Shown piece after piece: positions 41,101 to 53,100 of a DNA stretch of 64,000 nucleotides; the first letter of the stretch is position 1, and every line of letters starts with the position of its first letter. This DNA is from Durusdinium trenchii (Eukaryota > Sar > Dinophyceae > Suessiales > Symbiodiniaceae). A model generated the notes under the pieces. That model saw only the letters and a program-made list of their open reading frames with translations. It made no database searches and had not been told where the DNA came from. The stretch is from the NCBI GenBank assembly GCA_963970005.1, contig CAXAMN010004113.1, forward strand, positions 918,026-982,025, read 5' to 3'. Made by a program: the position numbers and the translations under genes.

Positions 41101-44100
41101 TCAGCTTATATATATATATAATATATAGACTATAGAGAGACAGAGAGCTTTGTCACTCGCACCTGTGTGGCATCTCCTTTGTTTCCCGATCCGATCCGTT
41201 AGGTGGCGGAAGTGGCTGCCGGACAAGACCAAATGCTTTGCACGATATGGGCTCTACAATGAGAAAGTTGACACTTGGCCGTCAATGACACCAATCCTGA
41301 ATTGGAGGTTGCTGAATTCGATGTTTTTCGCCAGATAGCTATGGGGTTCTTACTTCAAATAGCAATGAGCTGGCTGTGCGCGCTTTTGAGACAGGGTGCC
41401 GGTGCCGGGTGCTGGTGCTGGGTGCTGTGAGCTGGCTGTCCGTGGTGGAGACAGAGGGTGCTGGCAGTGCGCGTGGTGGAGACAGGGTGCCGGTGCCGGG
41501 TGCTGATGCTGGGTGCTGTGAACTGGCTGTGCGCGTGGTGGAGACAGGGTGCCGGGTGCTGGTGCTAGGGTGGTTACTGGGTGCCGAGTGCTGGGTGCCG
41601 GTGCTGGGTGCTGTGAGCTGGCTGTGCGCGTGGTGGAGAGGGTGCCGGGTGCTGGGTGCTTACTGGGTGCCGAGTGCTGGGTGCTGGTGCTGGCTTTGCA
41701 CGTGGCGGACACAGGGTTCCGGTGCCGGGTTGCTGGTGCTCGTTGTGTGCGTGGTGGAGATTGGGTGCCGGTGCCGGGTGCTGGTGCTGGCTGTGCGCGT
41801 AGTGGAGACACGCCACGTTGTACTGAAACCTTGTTTCCAGTGTAAAATGTAAAAAAGGTTCCTGTGTGTGCTTTGGAGCTGCCAACGTAGGGTGCAGTTC
41901 AGAAAAAACTGTTGCATGCTTTTATATGCTTTTGCTATTTGGGTTCTATGCTGGTGCAATTGTGTTTTTTCTTGCTCGGTGTGGTGGTTTGGGCCCAACA
42001 GGCCGACCTTGCCAAGATCTAGTTGTCAAACATGTCAGACTTAGCACCTTGGTCAGTCCCGGGAGCTCTACCACAGGCCGGTCCCAAACCTTTTATCGCT
42101 CAAGCTGATTGATCCCGTCCGAAGGAAAGAAATTGAGAACCCTTTATTGTGAGGTGATGTTGGTCCGGCCATTTGAGTCCAGCTCCGCTGCTCCTCTCAC
42201 GTGTTTCGGAGAAACATCTTCTTTGTTTTGCATTGTCCAAGGGCTTAGTTCATTTCATGTGCCCAGAAGGGAATCACGGATCATAACACAGAGCGCTTGC
42301 ATTATAAACTTGCCACCGGTCAAAAGGCTAGCCTCCCAAAAGGTTGACGCGGTGTAGAACTACCAGGTTACCATGGGGTTGTTTTTTGTGAAAAAAAAGT
42401 GCTTTCGAGGCGAAGTTTGTGGAGAGCCGCACAAATCCGCAAGACCTCACTTGTCAGATTTGCCCTCCGGGTTCCTTCTCGGAACAGATGAAGGACCAGC
42501 GGGCGGAGGGACAGGCGGGAAGGTTAGATTTCGGAGATGCTCAGAGGCTGAGATTGAGGTCAGGTTTAGACTTGGGCCCTACCCCGAGTACAACTGATTT
42601 GTGATCCAGGATCTCGTGGAGAGCTGAGCAGGCAAGCACACACCAATGATCCGAATTGTTCAAAGATGCATATTATATCATATTATATAATATGGGTAGA
42701 GTGTTATTCTTCTTAGCTGGCAGCTCAGTTTTTATCACATGTGACGTTCTTTACATGCCGGTCTATCAATGCTTTCTTATGGAGGCTGGATAGGCTCTCA
42801 CATATCATTTTGGGATGCTAGAGCTTCAGGACTTTGCAGGAAGATGCAGGATGCATGTCCTGTGCAGATGGTGAGAAAGGAACGGCCATCTTCGGCGAAC
42901 GCCCCAGGATGCGAACGGCACGACCTTTATTTGCCGAGAATGCACTGCAGGGACCTTCCAGGCTTTGATCACTCAGTGGCCCATGGTTTGGTTGGTTGTA
43001 GTGGGTGTGAGAATGCCCGTGGACTGCAGTATGGTTCACCTTTCTATCCTTAAGAAGGGGGACAGAGAGAGACAGAGAGAGATTGGGCGTTCGCATGTTT
43101 TCACGAGTTGGACATGTGCTTACCGAAGCGAGGAACAAACGCCCGAAACTGCTGGCAGGTCTCTGGGGCATCCACTGAGTGCGATCCATGTCCTAAAGGG
43201 GAGTACCAGGACGAGACTGGCAGCAACTCTTGCAAAAGGTCTCTTTGGACTTGCAAGAGTAAGCACCTTTTTGGGGCTGTTCAAGTTGAAAAGTTCTGAG
43301 TTCAGTTCAAAACTTGTTTATCTCCAGGTGTTGCATGATATCTCAAGCATTATCAAGTATCGGTACACCATGGCCCATGGAGGCAAGGCAAATGGCCCAT
43401 GGAACCGAAATCTCCCATGTTCCGCATGCTTTGTTTATGGGTCTTTGGTCGTGCTAGTGCATACTATGTTCTGAGTTCTTCACTTAGCTCGGCTGATTAC
43501 CATTAGCAAGCCAAAGTAACAGGTGTATGTAAGTTAGATTAAATTATATAGTATATCATATGGCTTTGATGCTTTATAACTTGTGTCCCGCGTTCCATGG
43601 CTTTGTCGGGTGGACGTGTCTCCTACATCCTGTTTCAAATTGATTTGGCGCCTGCCATGGTCGTTGAGATCAGCGGCCGATCATGTTCCATTCCTCCCAA
43701 GGTGTGGCTTCGGCAAGTATCAAGACGCTCGTGGAGCAAGAAATTGCACCCAATGCCCCGCAGGCACCACAACCGTTGGGTGGCACGGTCGCAGATGACC
43801 TTTTTTGGGGGTGGGGCACCCCCGTTCAATTTCAGAATCCCTCTGGGTTGTGTCGGTGGATGTTGATATGTTCAATTGTTGTCACTGTTGACGTTTAGCC
43901 CACATTCCGGAAGACAGAACAGCAAGCGCTGTCGTACCTACAGAAGAACTGTGTCAGCAGAGTTGAAGAGATCCACAAAATTGGTGCGAGACTTCCCTAC
44001 AAGAACCTACAAGAACTTCCTTAACCTTCCGAAAAATTACACCCGGGAAAATTTAACATGGAACCTGAAAATGGACCTTTGGAAGAATATTTTCCTTCAC

Positions 44101-47100
44101 AAACCAGTGGCTTTCAGGTTCCATGTTTATCTTCCAGAGTGTATCTTCAAGAATTAAAGTTTATACCCCCTCTCACCTGTTGTGGGAGGTGAAGTGGTTT
44201 TCCTCGAGACAACAGTTTCTGACTGCTTTGTCCAATGTGCCTTGGAGTTCCACAATCCGGCCAAGATTGTTCGTTGGCAAGCCAGCCCACAAGCAAGCCA
44301 GGCTATCCCCAGAAATGCTTGCCGGAGTTCCGATCCTTTTCACAAACAATGACCAACATTCCTCCCATTCCGGGCCAAGTGCTTCTTTTGGACTCTCACT
44401 TTTCCAAACATCCGAGTCGATGAGCACATGTCCTTGCGGTCCTTGTAGGCTCAGCAAATTCTTCGAATCAGTCAGTTCATAGAGCTTTTTCGCCTGAGGT
44501 TTGGTTCCTTATCTCTGGACGATTGTGCATGCCTTGCCACCACCATCAACATCGTGTCGCAGAACTCCTCGAGGAACCAGAGTTGCTGGACTGGGACTGG
44601 GTTGGGCTGAACGTGGCGCATCCACATGAGATGTCCGCCATGCAGGGTCGTTGATTAGTTCAGCTGCTTGAGTTTTAGTTTATTACTGCTGTGAGGAAGT
44701 ATACAATGTTGTACTCAACTGTTTAACACTCCTGAGTCCTTGGGGTTGGGGTTTGCCTCATTTTTGAAACGACCCTGAGCCTGAAGCAGCTGAAATCACT
44801 GCATCCTTTGTGTTCCACCAGCGCCGTGGAGCGACTCAGGTCCCTTCGAGTGTGTAGCTTGCAGCGAGGGTTTGCAGTGTCCATTCTCCTCGAGCCTTCA
44901 GAGCCTGCAGACGGGAGAGGCGACTTTAGGACCTCAATATGTTCCCCACGTCTTGGGAGGTTACTTCTCGGAGCCTTGGTGGTGGGTGGGTGGAACATTC
45001 TGTTGAATGCGTTGGATTGTTAACCGGTCCTGGGTCGAACGTCCTGTTCATGTTGGATGTTCTGCAACCGCTTCGCTTGATGTGGTAAGACCCCTGAGCG
45101 AACGTCCGAGTTTCGATGCTTGAGACAGCTGTTTTCGATGTTCGGTGATCGCTGGCCTGTGTTCGTCCATGTTGCTGAGGATCCTGAAGAGCCCTTGATG
45201 ATCTACAAATGCCGCTGGCTTGATTTTGATTTTGTTTGAACTCATCCACCTTAAAAGATGATCGAAGTTGCCAAGTTGGAGGGTATATCGGCATATTATA
45301 TAAGTATTTGTTCATCCGGTCGTAGTCTCCCGCAAGGTGGATGCACGGGCAAGCGAAGCCGAGGCATTCAATGACACGTGGCATGTTCAAGGACTATGTT
45401 GTAACCACTGTTCATGCAAATTTATTGACAACCTGCCTGCATTTGGTAAGCTTAACCATATGCGCAGGTCCATGATCATTGCCGAAACACAGAATAAGGG
45501 CCTCCTGTCAAGTCAATTTGAACAGAATCTGCAGATGTTTGAAGTACTGCAGCCAAGGTAGGCCAGGCAAGCATTGTCCTGGTGGAAAGCCAGGGGAATG
45601 TTCCGGAGGCCGTGTGAACAAGCCCTGCGCCTCGTGTCCTCAAGGGCAGACGTGGAATGGCAAGCAGTGCAAGGCTTGCACTGCCTGGGCCACTGTTCTT
45701 TGGGCAAGCTGACTCAACTTTAGTCATTGCAGGCTTTTTTTGCTCTAATGTTCAGTTGCATAGAATCAAGGTGGACAATAGATTGACAACTCTTAGACTC
45801 TTAGCGCACAAAAAGAATGCAAATCGACCTGGGGTCCGCTGAGGGATGGCTGCGATTCATCACCATCGCTTTTGCTCCCTGAGCAGCTGCACACCAAGGT
45901 GACCGGTTTGCTGATCTCACTAGCTGTCCTCCTGAAAGCCTACGACTTTGTCGATTCCAAAGCCCGCGCTGAACCCTCCCCCTTCCAAGTGACTCGACTT
46001 CACTCCTCAGGAGTTTCTTGAGTCAAGAACTTGGTTCCCCCTTCCAGTCACAGTTCCGACTGGTTTGGGGTGTTTGGGTCACCGGTGTATCCGCTGGACA
46101 GTCCGCTGGACACGCATTGCGGTTCTCAGAGTATGTTCTCCCTTCCCAAATGGTGGTAAATGAATGAATCCTGGAAATGGTGGTAAGGCTAGTAGTAGAA
46201 GTCACTTTTTTGGAGGTTCCCAGACAATAGTGTAGATCAGTTGAACATCCCTACAGTAGACTAGTCCCTTCATGCGTGGGATATACATGAGCATGGGGTG
46301 CAGAGTTTTAATCCACTTGCAGTGACTGTTCATCATCCAACGCATCTACGGCCACAATGGGGCCGACATATTGTCCCATCCTGATAAGATTGATCGTCAG
46401 ATAATATTGTTTGATAGTCTTCCAGATGTTCCAGTTCCAGAAACTAGGGGAAGGTCGTTTCTTTCCATCCCCCCCATCCCCATCCCTTTGGTCCCTTCTT
46501 TCTTCGCTCTCGTCACCGTGGCACCGTTTGCCACACACACACACAGGTGGGGAAGATCGCCTCGAGCATTGCCATCAATGTCGTCCAGAACATCGCGGTT
46601 TTCGGGCTGATGTCCGTGGACTGGACCAACACAGTGGCCAGCACCAGCAGGAGCCTGCGCTTCATTCTGCTGGATTTGGATCAACTGAGCCTGAGTGCCC
46701 GGGGACTTTTCAGAAGCCTTTTGAACTGTTTTGGGTCGGCACACCGCAGGACCCAAACGACTTTTTCAGAGCTGGAAAGCAGAGAGTTGGGGGTGTTTGG
46801 AAGATTGAATTGATGACTTTCCTCTACTAGACCGCCATGTAATGATGTAACTGGCTAGATATGACAGTTTTGGGCTTCACCCATAGTTCCTAGAAAAAAA
46901 CACAACTTTGCCACACTTCAGTCACTTCAGTTAAGAGAATCGTACAGCCGCAGACTTGGGGTGGACAAGACATTACTGTATATATACTGGTTCTTCTTCA
47001 GGTTGCTTGATTGGCCACGGGAATCTCTTCCGCTTCGTGGTTAGTGGCCTTTTGCTCCCTGGAGCCACCCTGGTGCTGATCCTCCGCTGGGCGGCCATGC

Positions 47101-50100
47101 GCTTCAAGTCTCCCGGAGCGTGGACTCGCGCGGGGGCGGCTCAGACCAAAACTTGACCCGTACTTCATGTAGGCTCTTGGTTCAGCAAAACTCTGTCAAG
47201 AAGTTGTTCCAAATCGAACGGGTGATGCATCAAGAGTCTACATGACGCATCCTACGGCAGATCCATTGCTCCTTGCTCAGGAGGATAGGAGGTCGGCATG
47301 TTCATCCGATCTATGTTCCATGGTCGGAGGGAAGCACATTTGCAAATACCAGAATGTCAGTGCTGTTCTCTTGCCCATTGATCATCACCTACTTTTTCAC
47401 AGATTCAGGATCCTACCTAGGTCCATCTAGGTCCGGTCCAACATTTCGACCAGTCGTTTCGTTTCGGGAATGGGCAGTGTGCGAACATGTGCACTGCCCA
47501 TGATGCGAAGCAAACATGGTGACGGGTTCATGAACTCCCTTCCGAGGGGCGGGGGAGTGCCGGTGAGGTCAAAACGTATCGAGTGAAAATGATACTGAAA
47601 ATGAGGGGAGGCAATCCAGGAGATCGCCCCCAACATGGTTATTTGCATGGACAGTCAACTCACCAAACCCAGCCTGAGCCTGCTGGGACTCCCACCAAAC
47701 CCGAACCAAAAAAGAACGAACAAATGGTCAAAAAATGCTCCAAAGCTGCGCGAAAGGATGCCTTTTAAAAGCATGTTTGTTTTTCTTTCTGGTTTTCCGG
47801 GGTGGCCCCCTGTCTTGTTAGGTCTTGGAAGGCGCCAACTTGGCTTTCCAGAAGATTCAAACAAACCCATGGCACGCCGTGAGCCATCGACGGGTCAATC
47901 TGAGGTATCCCAAATGGTGGCCTCAATGCTTGAGAGCGCCTTCCCTCGCAGCAGAGAGTTGCACCCCCTGAAAGAATCATGGGATGCCATCAGACATGGC
48001 ATGGCCCACTGGATGACCATGTTCTCATTTTCCTTACAGACTTGGAGTGTGGTTGGTTGGTTGTTCTTCCATGTTCTGGTTGGTTGCTTGCTTGCTTGGT
48101 TGGTTGGTTGGTTGGTTGAGAGTGTTTGTCCACTTCCATGTTCTTGACTCGGAGTGTGCTGCCTGTTTCACAACTTCTTCTGAGTACGACATAAGCAACA
48201 AAAAAACCCGATGTCATATTGATATGTTGTAAGAAATTCAAGTCCAAGCGCACGCACATATGCCTTGCACAGCCGTACTCGCCCTGACAGACCTGTTTGA
48301 ACGGAGGCAAAAGTCTGGAAGTTCTTCAAGACGGTGAATACCATCGGGACTTTGTTGCAGGTGAGACTCTGTGTTTCTGTATATATAGTGCTTTAATGAC
48401 AAGATGATGACAAGATCTAAATCCCAGTGTTCCTTGGGCATCCTTGGGGCACCCAAAAGGATCTGTCACTGAAACCGTTTCATGGATGTAGATTATATTT
48501 AGAATATTTCTGTTCGTGGTCTAATCGGGCCAAGTCGGCCGACTGTCGCAGGTGGGCTTCGCAACGCTCAGCGCCCTTTCGCTTCAACCCTTGATGTGCT
48601 ATCGCCATCCCAATGGATTCTTTGAACCCAAATGGAGCGTGCGTGTGACACCGAACCCGTCGGCGCGTGTGACACCGCGGGATGAACGCTGCGTGCATCG
48701 ACGTCCAGCACGGAGCGTGCGCGCAGACCTGAAGCATGTTTGGACGGTGCGACGGAGACATGTCGCAGGAGAGGGTCCACGGAGTATCCTGAGCCATATT
48801 GATCCATATTGATCCAAAGAGATATCCTTTGGAGGTTTGAGATCTCTTGGAATATGGAGCTTTTAGGATCCATATTGATCCACGATCTCTTAGAGGTTTG
48901 TCCATGGCTCATGACATCTCATGACGCATAACGAAAAAACCAGAAGAAGCATGCTGTTGGTTTTGCATGTTTTTGATTAGGTTCCGGGGTTCTGGCCAAA
49001 TCTAAGGATCCCTGAGCCTTTTGAAGTATCCCAGCACCTTTTGCGGGGACAGTGAGCAGATCATCATGGTGGTCTTCGGGATGGTGCTTCGGCTGGGCAA
49101 GGGCCCTTTTGAGTGGGGCCTCATCGTGGAGAGGGATTGTTTTGGAATCACTTTAGTTCAAAAGTGGAACTGGAATCTGTAGATTAAGGCCCCTTGAGTT
49201 CTTCAGAAGAGACTAAAACGACCAGATTGGTTTCTGCCATGCAATCCCAGTCACCGATGCGATGTCGGGCGCGCAGCCCAGAAGAGTGGAACCAACTTAA
49301 TTCTTGCTTCTTCATTTGTAGCGTCACTGCTTTCAACATCGTTCAACCATCATTGCGGAATGTCGATCATCACTCTTTGCCCAATCAGTCGATAGACCTT
49401 TAGCATCCTTTAAGCTTAACCTGAACCTTTAGAGGAATTGGCTTCCCAAACATGAGCCAGGTGGAAAGTTTTCTCATGTATTCTGTATTCACCTGTCGTT
49501 TGCCACAAATCATTGCGGTTCCATTTTGCGGTGGTCTTGCCTGATGTCGCACCTGGGGTTGGCCATTTGCCACTCCATTTGCCCCTTTTTTCCCACAAAT
49601 CTTTGCCGCTGCTTCCATCAGGCCTTGATGGCCATCTTCGTTTGCGGTTTCTTTGTCACCTGCAGCTGGGCCATCTGGAAGCTTCCAGCCTGGAGTGGAC
49701 AAAGCCGACACGAGATGGCGCGGGTTGGGAAGGAATGTTCTGAAGCACTGAAAGGTGGAGCTCTTGTTGCTGCGTGGGCCAACGCCATTGGCCAGATATT
49801 GCCAGTGCTACCTATATAGGGCTACATCCTACGGGGGATGTGGGTGTAAGAGTTGCAGGAGTCATCAGGGTTCCCTGTTAGGGTGTGTTTGGTTCAAGAG
49901 GTGCCGCCGATAGCCCTTAGGCCGCCTATATAGTATGTTGTTGTTGGTATTGTGTTCATTTGTGTTCCCATCCTTTTTCGACAGGTGCAAGCCTTTACGT
50001 TCTTGAGCAGCAAGTTCCGCCTGGACGTTTGGTACTTTGGTTTGCTTTTGCTCCTTGGCACTTCGGAGAGGTCCGAGCCAGACACATTTGAGTCGTCGAA

Positions 50101-53100
50101 AAGGAAGGGAGGTGATAGAGGAGGACCAACTCAGTTCTTCCTGACGCTCAGGCCATCTCTGACGCGCGAAGCAAGGATGATTTCGGAAGGCGAAGCCAAC
50201 GCCTAACGCCTGAAGGCTTTGGATACAACATGATACAACACCCAGGTCCTTCCCTCCCTTCCTCAGTCCATTCATCCATCCTGAACTCTTACAATTCAAT
50301 ACTACCTCCCGCGCTCGAAATCCACGAGTGAGACGTGGAAAGAGCCTGTTGCCCCACCACAGATGAGGAAACACAAAGATGCAACAAAAGACATGCAAGG
50401 CTCAAAAGTCTTACAATTCAATACAATTCATACATATCCCTATAGTTCCCTACTGTATGGGGATCCAGTCGTGCCTTGTCAGAAGGTGATGTGTTCGACA
50501 CTGTGATGTAGGTGCCATTGTGGGGTCCAGTCGTACCGAACCTGAGGTACCGCTACGAAAACGGATCCGGGTTTTTCAACCCTGTTGGCTCTGAAGGTCC
50601 ATTTTCAGGTTTTATGTGAATCTTCCCGGGTGTACTTACAATTCAAGCAGAGTATACTATACACAATATTCATCCCTATAGAATCCATAGTATACCATAC
50701 ATGACAGTGATAGGAAGTTGGGTCATATTTTGGAGACAGGGGTCACTCAGGTTCTAGGTACATCATCGGCCGGCCGATCCATGGCCCCCAGGCTCATGCG
50801 CGACATGGGCCTCAGCGTCATCGTGGTGGCAGCGACGGACCGGCCCGAACTGCCACTGGGCGCGGACCGGGGGACCGAGAGCTGGGAGTCCAGCCCTAGG
50901 GGTCCAGGGGAACCGAACCTCGGTGTTCGACACTTAAACATGTAGGTGTTGAGGGTCCAAGTATACAGCGCAGTTGAGAAGGTATGACTGAATCCCTAGG
51001 GCAGGGATTTCCCCCCCCATGTTCGGTCGCGTCTTGTGTCAATAGATTGAATCCAAGCAGGCATGCGGCATGACCGTACTTCTTTGGGCGGATTGGTGGT
51101 GCAAAATAGGGGTCACACGGTCACTCAAGCAGCACTCGATCCTCCTGGACATAGTCCAGGGGCGGACATAGTTCCAGATGGCTCTGGGGAGCATCGTTCT
51201 GTGTTCGAAGATGAACCATGGACGTCAGTCGCGACGTCCAATCATCTCCTGAGGCAGGTGGCTTTGGGAAGTATCACGATTTTGCTCTACCAGTCTATCC
51301 TTCTGAGGGTTTGGCCCTGGAAGGCCTCAGTCCTCAACGTGGCTGATACCGCTTGCAGCCACTTAGAGACGACTGAGACTGGAGACGGGCGGGATGACTC
51401 AGAATCTAATAGGCCTAGAAAGCCAATAGTTGGTTGGAATCATTGGCTTAGTGATTATATAATGTAATGTGTCCGTGTGATTTCGTAACATTAAATAGTG
51501 ATTAGTATAGACATGGTTTGCTCAAGTTGTAGCCGTTCTCGTGGAGATTTGTGGTTTGGATTGTGTTAGCTGGCATAGCATGTGACAGGTAGGTTTGGCA
51601 GATACTCCACGAGGTGCTGGGGCAGTGTCAAACCGCTTTGTGGGTACAATTGTTTGCTCTAGGATGCCTTCACTCCAAGTCATTAAAGATGGAAGTGGAA
51701 AACCACCTGTTTGTAGAGGAACATGTTCCAATATGTTCCCATGGACCAATTCCAGGGTTCTGAATGGGCAGCCCTTACAGCTCACAATTTGAGAAGGTTT
51801 GGGTCCAACCACTGCACTTGATAGATGCCTCGCCAGTCACCAAGGCATTTGCTTGCTGCTTTTGATCAGTCAATCTCTCCATGTCTCAGCGTCGGATGAA
51901 GACTTTGCCGAAACCTTTTCGGCGGTGATCCTTGGTGCTTTCGGCGGTCATCGTGGTGGTCTCGTCGACAAAACAGGGTGGGGGTTCGACCTACTTCGTC
52001 GCCCCATTTTCGTTCAGGCGACCTTTCGAGTGAACTGGGGAGAAGTCATGGGATGTGCAGGATTGGCTTTGGTAGGCCGGGAAGTTCATATATCTTTATC
52101 CAGGACTTCTACATTGGGGATAAGTGCCCTTAGCAACTCTGATGGGAACTCCTGTTTTGAAGGTTTCCAGGGACGACCTTCCAACCTCCAGCCTGCAGCT
52201 CCCACTTCAACCCGCAAAAGTCTTCAACAAATACTTTACTTCCAGTGATCCCCGCATATCCCCACGATGACATTTCAATCTGACAATTTTTCTGGCATCT
52301 ATATCATCTATTGAAACATATTGAAACATTATATTGGCATTCTTTCTGGCATATCTTCTGACATCTTTTCTGGCATATTTTCTGACATTCTTTCTAGCAT
52401 ATCTTCTGACATTCCTTCTGGCATTTGTTCCGGCATATCTTCTGACATTCTTTCTGGCATCTCTTCTGAAACGCTTTCTGGCATATCTTTTGGCACTCTA
52501 TCTGCTGTATTTTTTGACACCCTTTCTGACACAAATTCTTTTTGGCGTTCTATCTGGCATATCTTCGGACTCGCGGCCGAAGCTCGCGGATGAGGTCCGG
52601 CCGGGACACTGCCAGCCGAAGCTATTTGTTGAGGTCCGGCGTGGAACACTGCCATCCGACACTTGCGGTTGAGGTCCGGCGGGGAACGCTTGCGGTTGAG
52701 GAGGCGGAGGAGAAGGAGGACGAGGAGGAGTAAGGCAGCTGACATAAAGTCTAACAGCCCTCACCTGACAGGTGTGGAAATACTCGATTTCCTCAATATG
52801 GAAGAAGGTCAAGCATATATCAGAAGCCAGAAGAAACCTTACAGTGTCACATTGCAGTTCTAAGTCGAGGCCGTACTTCATGCCATCAAGCCTTGCTTTC
52901 ACCATCTTTCGCCTGCTCTCAACCGTTGCCTCGGTACTGGCCGGTCCCCGGTGTGTCGAGTGGGAGTTGCAAAAGGACTTAAGGTCCAGCGTTTCTGGCT
53001 TGCTTTTCTTTTTGTTGGGGGTCCAGGTTTGTCAGTGCCGATCTGCCTTTCTATTGTAATTTTACACTTTTTTGTCAACCAATTGGACCCATGACCGTTG

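Noticed and set aside
41350-41850. Cys/Val/Gly-rich and Pro/His-rich ORFs on both strands
   Set aside because: Created by the GGGTGCTGGTGCT minisatellite.
52329-52745. Minus-strand protein of DMPE/RMSE repeats
   Set aside because: Translation of a 24-bp minisatellite in an intron of gene B.
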